A DNA stretch of 64,000 bases from Leptobrachium leishanense (GCA_009667805.1 CM019067.1:165341073-165405072); one strand, 5' to 3'; shown: positions 9,260-21,737, numbered from the stretch's first letter. Numbers and translations are program-made. Notes: generated by a model not told the origin, from the sequence alone.

Positions 9260-12110
9260 CTGCAAAATACTTCTTTATTATCCCATCACAGACCTCGGTG
9301 CCAACATCCTCACATTCATCGGGGTCCATGATAGGAGCATGAACAGAGGCTAGATTAGCATCCTCCCCATCTTCCATCAGATTGCTTTCATTTAGAGCCT
9401 TGTTGTGTATCATTGCACAGGCTATGATCACGAGGACCACTTTGTCAGGCTGGTATTTGTCAGGTATATTATAATGGAAAATTAAAATGGATGCCTGTAG
9501 CCATCTTGTTTTAATGTAAAGTGTTTTTTTTCTCAATTTTCTCCTAGTTTTAGAAATGGACAGAGATTTTTTTTAATAGTTCATGGTTAGGTGAACCATA
9601 AGAGTTATGGGTGTTTTTATAAATGCTATAGACGATAAAATGTCTTTATATTGATATAATGCTGAGCTAAGTGCCAGACATGTCATATTTAAATTTATTG
9701 GTTTGTTTTAACAAGTCCTTGAATTAAAGATATTTTTCTTTTTGGGTATAGGAACATATTTAAAATCTCTATGCAAGTGTATAAAAATATTCACAAAACA
9801 TATTTTTATAATCAATATATTCTATATATTCAAAGTAATAATAGATGTTCCAATTATTTGTAGAGTAGAACTATATAACGGTATAATTACTGAAGAATAG
9901 AATAAGCTATTTAAATTAATTAATTTAGCTGATAAAGAGTACTCAGTAAAAACCTTGAGAAAAATAGAAATAACAGAAATATTAAATCAAAAATGACAGA
10001 GATCCAAAGTCTAGGATTGAATATAGGGTCTTTGTTAAGACAGATTGATCTTTGACCTGAGATAAGGGATATTAAAAATAATATGTGAAAAATATTTGAA
10101 GAGCAACACTGCCCTCTTGAGGCATAGTAAATACTTTAAGAATAACTATAAGGGGATATATAAATATCAATTAAAGAGAAAGTAATATTTAAATGAAGGG
10201 GTATATTTTCAGTCACGTCAAATTGACTATAACTGGATATACTGTTCGTTGCAGTCAGGCAGATCATTCCAGGACAAGACACACAATGCATTCAGGATAT
10301 TACATCTCACTTAATTAGGACCACACCTAAATTTTCCTTCATGGAATACACAATTCTAACTCACATGTATTGAATATCTGATATTGATAATTTTCACATA
10401 TTCCAAAACATTACATTATCTTCAAAGAATATTGCTGCTGTAACTACAGTAACATTGAATCCAGATTTGGACAGGTAATGTATGAAAAAGCAAAATTAAG
10501 GAATTAATGTAATTATATATATCTGGAGTATTTCTTGCAACAGATAGACAGAGATATCTCAGATTACTGTTAGATCCAGAGTCTTCAAAATATTTCTAAA
10601 TCTGCAGATAGAGGTATGAAGAAGAATCGGATATAAGGATTTTATCCTAAAGAAATTGTTACAAAGTGATATAAATATATATATATTGAATTTGGAAGTT
10701 ACTGTGATTGAAATTAATAAGCAAGGAATTATATAACTACAATACAAAAAGCAGAAGATTAGAAGCTTAATTCTCGATATTAGGGGAGGATTCACTAAAT
10801 AAGTTTTTATTACTTATCATTCTAGATATAGAATAAGTGATAGCTCATTTTTTGTTGATCCACGTAGCATAGAGAGATACATATATCTCTACAAGATCTA
10901 GCTTGTTAAACATTGGTTTGCTGGGAAATACATGTTAATTGTTTTCATTAAGCAGAAATGTTTATTAACCATCTGTGTATAGTTACTAACTGATAACGTA
11001 AATGATATTAATCATATATGCAGTTACTAACAGGAGATACATATATTGGGAAGCTAGTAGTCTATGTGCTGATGGATGGATGTGGTTGTTTATAAATCTT
11101 TGTTTATGATATGAGATTTGAAACTTTTTTGTATACGTAATAAATATATATATGTTTTTATCCGGTCATTGATTATTATATTCTTTAAAGCAAAACACAT
11201 ACAATTAAAATAATTTAGGAGAATTTCTAGGAAATATAAACGATTGATATTTATATCTCATATTTCTTAATTGAATATATATCTCGACATATTGCAGTGA
11301 TCCCCGGACTTGTCTAGGCACATAAAGCGCATTTTCAGGATGCCAAATGTCCTTTCTATGACGCTCCTAGCCTTTTGGTGGGCATTTTTGTAGTCCTCCT
11401 GTGCAGGTCCAGCACCTTTGCGACAAGGAATCATGTGTCATGGCCTCAGTGAGAATCCTGAATCAACTAATAAATGGTACATTACACACATGAATTTTTT
11501 TTTTAATTTTTAAATATTTTAAATTTATGATGTATTTGTGGAGCAAATCTACCGTATACTTACCTTATAACCAGCCATTAGGGAATCTCCCTTCTTGAAA
11601 ATCACACAACACCGAGGAATTAGCCAGGATATATAAATTATGGACAATCCGTCGAAATGCTGCAAGTACATTCATGATGCGCATCTCAGCATCGCAAACC
11701 AGTTGCATATTTAAGGAATGGAAGTGCTTGCAATTGATACAAACCGCAGGATGCTTCCAGATCTCTATGTGGGTGTAATCTATTGCCTCCAGAACTTTGG
11801 GAAAACCTCCATTGTCATAAAAGACCTGTTTAACATTGTGCCATCCCTCAAGAGTGGTGGGGTATCAAATTTATTGTTGGCACTTCCCTGGACCAGAGAT
11901 CCATGAGCCAGACCTGGACTCCAAATCATTCTGCAGCTCTTGATAGAGCCTGCAGATCTGTTCATTGCTGAGCCTGTAACGAAGGCGACACTCCGCATCA
12001 TTGACACCATCCAGAGTTAGCTATGTTCTATGGACACGAGGTGCTCATGGAATTCCTTGTGTTCTTTCTAATTTGTGCTGGTTTCGGAGACGGTTGCATC
12101 TAATATAGCA
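9260..12110 (-). pseudogene. PIF/Harbinger transposase remnant
   Basis: On the minus strand conceptual translation of 12110-11590 gives Harbinger blocks in several frames: an RLRYRLS-like segment at ~11965, a block reading FPKVLEAIDYTHIEI at ~11800, and 'NMQLVCDAEMRIMNV' followed by F..GRFPNGWL near 11580-11700. A further block at ~11300-11410 contains 'ARSVIERTFGILKMRF'. After a gap, 9530-9410 contains 'VLVIIACAMIHNKAL', matching the family's C-terminal A-C-x-x-H-N motif. Order and strand are consistent along 2.8 kb. Stops and frame changes are numerous and ~1.75 kb of AT-rich DNA (9540-11290) separates the last two blocks, as an intron or later insertion. The family makes 3-bp target duplications (TWA). 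Element termini were not identified. Confidence 0.85.
9540..11290. other. AT-rich DNA splitting the Harbinger remnant
   Basis: About 1.75 kb of very AT-rich sequence lies between the conserved IERTFG block and the C-terminal ACAMIHN block of the transposase. No frame of interest, no terminal repeat and no clear target duplication were found. It could be a decayed insertion or a long intron. Confidence 0.4.
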
Positions 12111-13391
12111 GCGTATCAGTACGATCGCACATGCAACAATTCTTACATGCCTGTCAACATCCATTGGGAGACTTTGTACATAGGCCCTGCTGCATTCCTT
12201 TTTATATGCTCAGGATCCAGCGCTTTGCCAGTTTTTCCAAGTTTGCAATTAACACCAGCTTTCAGGATTCCTTGCGATTTGTCAATTTGCGTCCATACGT
12301 TAACTTGCACCCTCACCTTGGAATACCTTGTTAAAAATTATTGTGCTCCCCAAGTACAGGAGAGGTCAACTGCAGTAAGCTTTGCCAATCTGCGAGGTGC
12401 TAATAGATTTCGCTCCGGTTTAATTCCACATTGGAATAGCGAGGCTAGACGCTAAACTTACTAATGCCTGCGCTAACGTCTACTAATTGAGATGTTATAA
12501 CAACTATGAAATAGGGCTTATAGTATTTTAATGAAGGCAAAAACAATAAGAACAAACTAAAAAGGTATTATTCAAAGTAAAAAAACGAATCCGTGTTTTT
12601 AATACAATACAAAATTCAATTGAGGGGCAGACGTTATTACTACAAATCATTGCATAATTACTAGTATTTAAGAACTGTGTATGTAGCAAGGAAAAGTATG
12701 CTTATTTAAGGTAGCCATTGTAACATCACGGTGCCTCAAAATTATATTTTCCATGTCATTATTAATATTAAAGATTTGATAAAAGGTTTAAAACCCACCA
12801 TTTATCCTTTAGAATCCCCAATCATTATTAACTAATTATTATCACTTAATATACTACTTTTCCAGATTATCCTTGTTTTACTGGGCACTTATTACTTTTC
12901 AAGCAGAGAGGAAACATAGGTAGCACAGAGATTTTGCAGAATGTAAATCAATTACCTAATCAAAATTAAGGCAATTCATTTGGGATCCCACCCTGATTAT
13001 TGATTTGCTTTCTTATCTGCTTGTATACTATATACAAGGCGTAGGGCAGCACTTATCAAATACTGGATATCAGCATGTACATATTCAGAAAAACAAACAG
13101 ATAATCTAGTAAGATTAATAATGTCAAATATATCAAAAAGAAGCACATGTTTGCCATATTCACAGATATTTTATCATAAGGAGAATTGGGACAAAAAACT
13201 TAATCCTTACACATGTCATGGATGTCTCATGTGGAATTGCCTGGAGATACCTGTAACTTGACCTCAGGGCCTCTGGTGGTATGTAAGCCAGGAGATGTAA
13301 TTACCTTCGCGATCACATGATAACTGTGTTAGGAATCCAATATTTTGCTCATAACAATGCAGCATGAACAAAAGTTGAATAGATAGACTTA
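12111..13391. other. Unassigned region
   Basis: Short frames around 12075-12455 do not resemble known proteins. The segment 12340-12480 has a somewhat higher GC content and may be the N-terminal side or terminus of the Harbinger remnant. The rest is AT-rich with nothing recognised. Confidence 0.35.
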
Positions 13392-13530
13392 AGCTCCTTT
13401 GAGCAGGGCGCTCTACACCGTTTGTTCCAAGTTCCTATGTTTGGTTGTAATTTTGTTTCATTCCCTACTCCTTATTGTAAAGCGCTGTGAAAATTGTTGG
13501 TGCTATATAAATATAATAGAATTTTGTTTT
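13392..13530 (+). repeat. SINE/LINE-tail-like repeat
   Basis: Same repeat as at 952-1091: 'taagctcctttgagcaggg', then 'attgtaaagcgctgtgaaaa', 'ttggtgctatataaat' and an AT-rich end. Confidence 0.65.
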
Positions 13531-15640
13531 GAAAGAAGGTAATGTCACTCTTTCTATACTACAGGGTATTTTGACCTCACTTTGGATGGTAATGTGTGGG
13601 ACACACTATACGTCATGCCATGAATCTATGAATAGATAAAGAAATATATTAGCAGATACTAACCCCCTTTTTCATGTGTCCGTTTGTTGGTTTTCTCACT
13701 ACAATGTAATTAGTCAGCAGCCCATTTGCATTGTAAGAAACTCACATTAGTTGTAAAAACACTATGAAACCTACAACTTTCAATGCAGCAATCATATCAG
13801 CAAATTAATAGTTACTTCAGAAAGCAATTGTAGAAAAACTGTAAATCATTAGTTTTAGTCTATATTAGTCACAATAAAAAACAGTAGGCATACGTTATAT
13901 AAACTTACAATAAAAAATTTGACACATTTACACACAAACAATAAAAGAAAAAAAACAAATAAGTATAGAATTAGCAATGTAAAAACATTCACATAACCCG
14001 TCTGCACAGCTCAACCCTGTTCATAAATTATTTTATAATATAAATTTCTTTATACAGTTCAGCAAGGTAATTAAGTGATACAAATAGATATGTTTTAAAA
14101 TTAAAAAATAGTTATTTTTGAAAATAAATAACAGTTAAGCAATTAGTTTCATACGCTTTAATGAGTATTTATTATGACGTTACTCTTGAAAGTTAAAGAA
14201 AGATTGCTACCTTTAGCTTGTTATATGTACTTGCCAGCCTACAGTCTTTAATTTATCCCATTAAACTATTCATTTATTTATTTCTTGTGATGATCTCAGC
14301 CTCCATGTGGACATAATTGTACATTGCTTACAGATATTAGCATCTTTGTGCCATTTTTACATTGTGCCACTGTCTTAGCAATGTAGTTATAAATATACTG
14401 TATACTACCAAATATTTTATTATACGCCATTGGTCAAGTAAATGGTGTTGGGATAGTTATGTTCTTGGATATAATATTGGTTTAATATTAATATTCTTGA
14501 TTAAATGATTGTGCGAAATTAGTTCTCAGTCATTATCAGCACAAATGTCTGAGAATTTATTCTCATTAAATTAATCATACCAGTATTAAAAGGGAGTCTT
14601 TTTTCTGAAAGGTTTTAAAGCTACTTATTTATACTTTCAATGAGATAAAAATACTTTGGTGTTTCAGTTCATTTAGAGATATTTACTTTCGTGATTCATA
14701 CACGTTGAGCATCTGTTATTTATTTTAATGGCTCTGTGGTCCATTCCTCAGTAAAACATATTTTGAAATGTTGCACATTTATAATATAAAATCTTAACAA
14801 GAAAGACAAAAGTGTTGCATGGAAAACATATTTTTCATAAACCTTAAAAGAAACAAATTGAATTATATGCGTCCTACACAAACACATGCAATCTACCCAG
14901 CTCTGTATCTAGCTTAAACAATACAATTCTAAGGAACACTTTATAAAGTAAGGATAATCATGTGAATTTATTGCAAAAACTGTTTAGTTCTCTTGAATTT
15001 GAGATGACAAAATAATATGCTAGAAAATATGTGAGAATATTCGCTGCATAGACAAAATATCTTTGTTCTTAGCACTTTTCTTACATTGTGAGAAGTAAAT
15101 AATCCATAAAACACACAAAATGGTTGCAAGTAATGCTAACAGAATACAGATGAAAATAGGAGGAATACTAACTGTGCTCTAGAATTCTTGAGGTGGGTCC
15201 AGGCAATGGAGTAAGTTCCCTCCAGGTGGCACTAACTCATCAGAAAGGAGGATAGAAAAAATATTAAAACCTATAATTGTATTACAAACAATAATATATT
15301 GTATTACATCATATCAACCCCTTATTGACTCAGGTATTTTTTTAATGAAGCGCAAATTATACGAGTAATTATATTTTGTTTTGCCATATTCTAATTTACT
15401 CTTTCAGTTCTACTTTAATCTATTAAAATTTAGCACAAATTAAATAGAAAAAAAAGAGAAATTAGCATTTTTAAAGTTTTACTTGTAATTATGGAACACG
15501 CCTTAAAATAAATAAACTTCTGATTTTAGGAATATGTCTGGGATTCCATAAATATTAAAACAATTTAAGGCCAAACAATATAATATGGAATTATTGGTTT
15601 AAAGCTATTTCTTAAAAAACAAAGAAAAAAAACCAAAAAA
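13531..15640. other. AT-rich spacer, nothing recognised
   Basis: Two kilobases without a frame, terminal repeat, tandem array or RNA gene that I can support. Confidence 0.4.
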
Positions 15641-15642
15641 CA

Positions 15643-16080
15643 TGGGGCCAAATTACATACTTGGAGCTAAAATTAGCGCTCACCTGCGTGAGCGTTAACG
15701 TTAGCCCAAGTAGTTTCCGCATATTTCAATCCAAACGCTAAGGGTTAAGTAACCTGTTTGCGTTTGGTATCTTGCGCTTTTCAGCGAGAGGTTACTGTAC
15801 TTTGCGCTCCCTATACTTAACATGGGGAGCGCAAAGTGTTAATCAGCGTTAGGATTACAAACTCTTAACGCTGATTAACGTCCGGCTGCGGTTAGCAAAA
15901 AGTTAACCAGAGCCAGGACTTGGTGTTAACGGATTCCGCTTCTGCAGAATCCGTTAGCACCATCCAGAAACCCCCATAAAAAATTCACTATATTCACCTC
16001 CTGTCCCGCGGCTCTGTCGACCTCCTCAGTCCGGCGGGAGCAGGGAGAGACTGGGGGAGAAGTCCAAAGTTCCACAGAAG
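15643..16080. mobile_element. Possible Harbinger-type MITE end
   Basis: The stretch starts 'ggggccaaattacatacttg' and is rich in TTAGCG/CGCTAA palindromes ('agcgctcacctgcgtgagcg', 'taatcagcgtta...taacgctgatta'). This style resembles the MITEs at 39519-40250 and 60013-62816, whose ends begin GGGCCC or GGCCCC. The opposite end was not found, so it is probably truncated by the satellite that follows. Confidence 0.35.
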
Positions 16081-16086
16081 TAAAAG

Positions 16087-16482
16087 TCCCAGTTATGCGC
16101 AGTGTGTATGAGCGTATCACAAAGCCCCACAGCAATAAAACTCACAGTAATGCGCAGTGTGTATGAGCGTATGACAGAGTTCCACAGCAATAAAACTCAC
16201 ACTCATACACAGTGTACATTACTGGGAGTTTTATTGCTGTGGCACTCTGTGATACACTCATACACACCGCACATTACTGTGACTTTTATCACAGAGTGCC
16301 ACAGCAATAAAACTCCCATTAATGTACGCTGTGTATGAGTGTGAGTTTTATTGCTGTGGAGCTCTGTGATACGCGTATACACACTGCACATTACTGTGAG
16401 TTTTATTGCTGTGGTGCTTTGTGATCCGCTCATACATACTGCACATTACTGTGAGATTTATTGCTGCTGAGCTCTGTGATAC
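16087..16482. repeat. ~55-bp satellite array, part 1
   Basis: Units contain 'ctcatacacactgcacatt', 'actgtgagttttattgctg' and 'ctctgtgatac'. The start-to-start spacing is about 55 bp. Orientation switches inside the array: minus at ~16087-16204, plus at ~16205-16285, minus at ~16286-16348, then plus. The array resumes at 17261 and 18675 after two insertions, and a related array is at 61181-61520. Confidence 0.85.
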
Positions 16483-17260
16483 TGTCACATTTCAGCCCTG
16501 CACCCTGCTGGTGGTTGCAGGGATTCCTCTGTTTTCTGGTGTTCATGCTTGCAGACCATCTCTATTGGGATGATAGTCTGCGGTCGCATGACCTTCTCAG
16601 CCCTATATATAGGGCCAGCAGTACTCTTGCTCCTTGGGTCTGGATAAGTCAATACCTATTAAGTTCTGCTCCCTGTTTTGCTAAATTGTATTTCTGATTT
16701 CTCTGTGTTTGACTCTCTGGCTCTGGCTCTTGGAATATTGTTATGTCTGTCCCCTGATATTATCTGTCTGGATTTATTGTGTATGACCTGGCTTGTATTT
16801 TTGGACCACTCTTCTGTATTTGCATAGTTAATGTGCTTTTGCTCAGTACACCTTTTGGTCACAAAATCAATTGCTACTGAGCAGTATCTAGTGTTTTCAT
16901 TTTTGTCTGACCTCCTTGGATGGGAGTGCTAGGATCAGCAGTCCTGTTTGTTGTATTTTCAAGTAGCAACAAGTTCTGCCCTGCAGGCTGCTGAATACAT
17001 TCAAGTCTCATTTTGTCCTGTTGAGAATTACTGTGTGTGTTCCCATTCTGTCTACCCTTGTCCTGAACCTGTATTTAGATTTAGAAATTGTACCCACTGC
17101 AGGGCTCCCTCTTGTGCCTGTCACCTCTTTCTCTGTTTCTGTTTTAGTGTAGTGTGTGCCGGATCCTGCGTTATACAACAAACCACAAACCTGCCTCAAG
17201 GGCTTAAAAATGTACACTATGAAGGGCCCTACCTGGCATCTGCCCGGGACCCCCGGGACA
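16483..17260 (+). mobile_element. Solo LTR
   Basis: The 778-bp segment begins TGTCAC and ends GGGACA, i.e. TG...CA termini with short inverted ends. It is flanked by a perfect 5-bp duplication GATAC (16478-16482 and 17261-17265) that is part of the satellite unit. A TATATATA stretch at ~16602-16609 could be its TATA box. No internal retroviral or retrotransposon sequence lies inside, so it is best read as the product of LTR-LTR recombination. It differs from the LTRs at 21738 and 33028, so it belongs to another family. Confidence 0.75.
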
Positions 17261-17428
17261 GATACACCCATACACACTGCACATTACTGTGAGTTTTATT
17301 GCTGTCTTGCTTTGTGATATGCTCATACACACTGCACATTACTGGGACTTTTACTGCTGTGGATCTCTGATACGCTCATACACAGTGTAAATTACTGGGA
17401 GTTTTACTCCTGTGGAGCTCAGTGATAC
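17261..17428 (+). repeat. ~55-bp satellite array, part 2
   Basis: The array continues from the solo LTR to the hAT-type MITE with three units of the CTCATACACACTGCACATTA type. The final unit is split by the MITE within AGTGATAC. Confidence 0.85.
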
Positions 17429-17482
17429 CAGGGGCGGATCCGGGGGGCAACGGGGCAATTGCCCCCCCCAAGATTTGGCCCG

Positions 17483-17746
17483 GGGGTTGAGGGACCCAGA
17501 TGCCGGGCAGCGCGAGAGCGCCTGCCCGGTCTTGAACAGTCCGTCCTGTGAAGTGGATGCGGCTGTGTGCGTGCGCAGCCGGTCACGTGGTCCGGCTAAT
17601 CAGGTGGTACTGAGTCTCTGTACCACCTGACTGGCCGGACCGCGTGACCGGCTGCGCACGCACACAGCCGCATCCACTTCACAGGACGGACTGTTCAAGA
17701 TCAGGCAGGCGCTCTCGCACTGCCCGGCATCTGGGTCCCTCAACCC
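17483..17746. repeat. Long near-perfect palindrome
   Basis: The left arm (17483-17609) is matched by its reverse complement at 17619-17746 around a ~10-bp loop at 17614. Few mismatches were seen, for example near the gcctgcccggtct/agatcaggcaggc pair. Transcribed RNA would form a ~125-bp hairpin. Confidence 0.85.
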
Positions 17747-17774
17747 CCTGCCGGAGCTGGGGCAACAATCCAGG

Positions 17775-18315
17775 TGAGAGCTGGGGGCAAATCCATGACC
17801 TGGGGGCAAATCCATGACCTGGGGGCAAATCCATGACCTGGGGGCAAATACATGAGCTGGGCAAATACATGAGCTGGGCAAATCCATGACCTGGGGGCAA
17901 ATCCATGAGCTGGGCAAATCCATGTGCTGGGCAAATCCATGAGCTGGGGGCAAATCCATGAGCTGGGGGCAAATCCATGTGCTGGGCAAATCCATGACCT
18001 GGGGGCAAATCCATGAGCTGGGCAAATCCATGTGCTGGGCAAATCCATGACCTGGGGGCAAATACATGAGCTGGGCAAATACATGAGCTGGGCAAATACA
18101 TGACCTGGGGGCAAATCCATGAGCTGGGCAAATCCATGTGCTGGGCAAATCCATGACCTGGGGGCAAATCCATGACCTGGGGGCAAATCCATGAGCTGGG
18201 GGCAAATCCATGTGCTGGGCAAATCCATGACCTGGGGGCAAATCCATGAGCTGGGCAAATCCATGACCTGGGGGCAAATCCATGAGCTGGGCAAATCCTT
18301 GAGCTGGGGGCAAAT
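17775..18315. repeat. Minisatellite, 17-20-bp units
   Basis: Units alternate between 'gggggcaaatccatgacct' and a shorter 'gggcaaatccatgagct' form, with variants in 'atacatg' and 'ccatgtgct'. About 28 units are present. Unit types are interspersed in a non-random higher-order pattern, for example repeated runs of long-short-short. A related but diverged array is at 42525-42665. Confidence 0.9.
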
Positions 18316-18334
18316 TCATGTGTGAGCTGGGGGC

Positions 18335-18600
18335 TCTCTGCTCCTCTAGATTGTAAAATCCGGGGTGCCCTCTGCTCCTCTAGATTGTAAAATCCGGGGT
18401 GCCCTCTGCTCCTCTAGATTGTAAGCTCCTGGGTGTCCTCTGCTCCTCTAGATTGTAAGCTCCTGGGTGCCCTCTGCTCCTCTAGATTGTAAACTCCTGG
18501 GTGCCCTCTGCTCCTCTAGATTGTAAGCTCCTGTGAGCCGGGCCCTCTGCTCCTCTAGATTGTAAGCTCCTGTGAGCCGGGCCCTCTGTAAATTCTCGTG
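18335..18600. repeat. Tandem repeat, ~38-40-bp units
   Basis: About seven units of 'ctctgctcctctagattgta' followed by 'agctcctgggtgcc' or a variant. The unit contains the 'attgtaagctcctgtgagc' motif of the SINE-like tail at 952-1091, so this array probably arose by amplification of a SINE fragment inside the MITE. Confidence 0.85.
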
Positions 18601-18674
18601 AGTCGGGCTCTCTGCTAAAACACCTTATTTTCTGTAAGTGCCCCTCCCGAGACTAGTCTCTGGATCCGCCCCTG

Positions 18675-18700
18675 AGTGATACGCTCATAGATCACTGCTG
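18675..18700 (+). repeat. ~55-bp satellite, trailing fragment
   Basis: After the MITE the satellite unit resumes with AGTGATACGCTCATA and then ends within about 20 bp. Confidence 0.7.
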
Positions 18701-20737
18701 TGCCACACCATATACTTGGGAAAACTGGCTACTGTGTCATTATGAATCATGCTTTCTTACAGCTAGTATCCTTTGTCGTTTGCACTTGATGTAATATAGG
18801 GCTGGTGTAAAAAAAATATTCCAGGGCTGCTTTTTATACCCAGTCCGGCCCTGCTTCTCAGATGCGTCATGTGTTCATCGACTAATATTGATCATTCATA
18901 AAGGTAATGCATATAAATTCGACCCTGCACTGTGTACAAACCATATGCTGCATCAAAAGGATTGCACTTGGCATGCCTTCTTGATTCCCTAATTGCAGCA
19001 CATGAATTAGACATGTTGCAGGGCAGCACTTTTACATGTGCTACACCCTGCGTGAAATGGGGATGTGTGCCCAGGACATCATGGCCCATCAGGTACAATC
19101 AACAACATATAGAATGTACCTTGGCACAGAAGGAAAAAGATCTCTTGGAGGGATAAAACAACGTTTATGCTCAACATGGAAGCAGTCTTCATGAAGGACG
19201 TTTGGACAGCACAAACGTCACACCAAAATTGCATTCAGAATTTAAACGGTGATAGTTTAAAAATACATAGTACTTTGGGCTCAATGCAGGCCATAGCACC
19301 CCAATCAAGATGGAAATGCACATATTTATTCAATGTGTCTGTAAGCTGTTTGAGTTTCCGCTGCTGAGCGATTTATATGTATATCAAATAGATGCAATAG
19401 TGCTTTCAACATGTGTCCCATGTAACTGCCATTAGTCACCCATGCATGAATAATCAATTATGAACAAGTGCAAGGGATCATTTAGCCATACACGTCGACA
19501 TAGATTATCCCATAATTGTGTTGAATACAAGCAGGTCTTTATTGTGATTAATTTGTATGTGCAGTCATGGATGTGTGATTAATGTGTATTTGGCACTGTA
19601 GATCCTGATCGGCAATGACATGCTGGAGCCTTCCATTGAGATCCATCTCCCCTTTACCCTGTGAGTACACTAGTGCAATGTTCTAACTATGAAGTACTAC
19701 CAAATGGTCACCTTCATGAAGTCTGTCCCTTTAAAACTGTACCTATGATGTGACAGTGTCACATTACATAGATATGTTATTTGTACAACAGTTTTATTAA
19801 AGAGGAAGCTAAATATTTTATTATTACAAAGATGTCAACTTTGCAGGTAGAAAAAGGATTACGATACACATGTCAATGTGACATATAAATAGAATAACAT
19901 GCAACAACTGGGAATAGGCAGCATTAGCACAGAAGAAAGGAAATGTCAGCCATGACACTTGCGACAGTATTATGGATTATAGCCAATCCCTTCATCTCAC
20001 TGAGCACACTTTTATTTTCCAGATGGGGACACTTAAAATGATTGCTTGGTCACTTCAGGGACTGTTGAAACAAGTTTACATTACTTTTTACACGTTACTG
20101 TACATGTGAAAAATAACATGACAGTTGCCGCAATACAGTGGGACTTGATTATATGCATTTCAATGAGTGTGGAAACATGATATGTCAGTATTAAGATCTA
20201 TTGAGTAGGAACAATAGACCTCAATGCTAGGGATGATGTGCATCTTAGTTGCAGGTACAGAATCGTCATACTGTTTTGTGTGTACTAAGCTGGAATCCAC
20301 AGGGATGGATAATTGTGCTACCATAGGAAAGTACTAGATGTCATAATGTGACTCTGCAGGTTAATTGTTGCTCAATATATGCCATACATATAATAGAAGA
20401 TACACGTGCACTATACAATGTGTATGTTGCATTGGTCATCTCATAATGGGACACATTATTCATTTGAGGATGATGTGGCATAGAGCAGTATTTGAGTTCT
20501 AATAATACTTTCCAATTGTTTCACTGGTCTCAAAACATGGTGTGCAGGTGTGTGACAGAATTATGTGCAAACATGAATAAAGAACTAGTCGTACAAACAA
20601 AAAAAGTTAAAGGTGAACTACAACAGAACTATCACAAAAGTGGGATAAAGAAACACATTCAACAGAATATTAGGAACCAGAAATAAACCGATATGAAAAA
20701 AAAACATAACAATAACCCATATAAAACATAAAAAAAA
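18701..20737. other. Region with Harbinger-related repeat, otherwise unassigned
   Basis: The block 18930-19070 shares inverted motifs ('gacatgttgcagggcagca' and related) with 8985-9146, next to the Harbinger remnant. The rest shows no long frame. The segment may be the body of a second decayed Harbinger-type element, but I found no transposase motif. Confidence 0.4.
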
Positions 20738-21270
20738 TCACTTGCTCCTACGCCTCTTGGATCTGAGACAGGTACGACCGCTGGAGGAGATGGCAGAGGC
20801 AACTGATGTGGCAGGTGGTGCAGAGGCAGATGCAGAGGCGGGTAGTGCAGAGGCAGATGCAGAGGTGGGTGGGTGGGTGAGATGCACCAGGCTGGACAAC
20901 TGAATGCTCACTGCGTTTGTGCACTGGGACAGAAATCTCTGGGGGTGGCTGCATAGGTGACAGTGGTCAATTTGGCAACATGGAGAGGACCAGGCTGGCA
21001 TGCTGCTGCTGCTCCACCTTGACCTCCATTATATTTGGTGAGGAGTGTCAGCTCCCCCCTCTCCAGATGCATCTGGGAACTTGCGTCTCAGAACCCCCTC
21101 TGGATTTTCCTCCTGACCTGCCTTTGCTCCTGCTGCAAAGAATAAAGGCTTCCCCCAGTATAGTAAAATTATGGAGCATGTATTCCTTGAAGTTGCCCTG
21201 GTATTTCCCCCAGGTCATCAATAGCTGGCTAGCTGTGATGAGCTGCTGGAGGGCCTGTCCATCTACAAGT
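20738..21270 (-). pseudogene. Unrecognised coding remnant, low-complexity C terminus
   Basis: A minus-strand frame (21001-20738) ends in a basic tail 'GRTCLRSKRRRSK' after an Ala/Ser-rich repeat (ASASALPASASASAPPA). The region up to 21270 has the GC content and codon texture of coding DNA, and 34777-35100, beyond the nested retroelements, has a similar look on the same strand. I suspect the accessory Myb-like protein of a Harbinger element, split by the PLE, but no SANT/Myb motif is visible, so function is not assigned. Confidence 0.3.
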
Positions 21271-21279
21271 TAGCATAAA

Positions 21280-21737
21280 AAAGAATTCCACCAGACCGAA
21301 ATATTTAATCAAGTGGATTTATTCCATCACCAACAAAAATGACGATGTTTTGACCAACCTGTCTTTGTCAAGTCTAAATCATACATCGGCACGCCTCAAT
21401 TAAATAGCATCATCAATTAGATAACAAATCAATCAAGAAATTGATAATCAAAGTGGTGCTTTACACATGTTAACCCTGTGATTACAATCAAAATTAAGGC
21501 ATGTCTGTATATTATTCCTTGGAAAGCTCCTACGTGATACAAAACACTTTTATTTATTAAATTATGGCTACATGCCAAGTAGCAGACATGCGTTAGCCTG
21601 TCTCGAACAACAGTCGTGCCGAAGTTTGTACGGACCGAACTTGATCAAAGCACTGCATACTATCCAGAAGTTCTCATCTGTAAAAAGATAGTAAGAAAAA
21701 CTTTATCAATTTACAGAATAAAATTGCAATATATAAG
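21280..21737 (-). mobile_element. Penelope-like element, 3' part (left half of the split copy)
   Basis: Read on the minus strand, this is a PLE 3' untranslated region with a 'cttgacaaagacaggttgg' then 'tcaaaacatcg' motif (21341-21372), the degenerate terminal motif of PLEs. It continues, across the gypsy insertion, with 34113-34160, then an inverted GIY-YIG coding piece to 34690. The gypsy element at 21738-34112 splits it at TAAG. Confidence 0.7.

Larger units (their letters stand above)
17429..18674. mobile_element. hAT-type MITE carrying a palindrome and two minisatellites
   Basis: The termini are inverted: 'caggggcggatccgggg' at the left and 'ctctggatccgcccctg' at the right. A perfect 8-bp duplication AGTGATAC flanks it (17421-17428 and 18675-18682), the hAT signature. 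Inside are a ~260-bp palindrome (17483-17746), a minisatellite (17775-18315) and a second tandem repeat (18335-18600). The long minus-strand frames through the minisatellite are a by-product of a repeat without stops and are not proposed as genes. Confidence 0.85.

Noticed and set aside
17600..18319. Long minus-strand frames encoding a repeated M-D-L-P-P-G-H-G-F-A-Q-like protein
   Set aside because: The frames exist in three phases because the minisatellite unit has no stop on that strand. No conserved domain, and they lie inside a hAT MITE.
16087..18700. CRISPR-like array of ~55-bp repeats
   Set aside because: Units are contiguous satellite copies without unique spacers, switch orientation and lie in vertebrate-type DNA.
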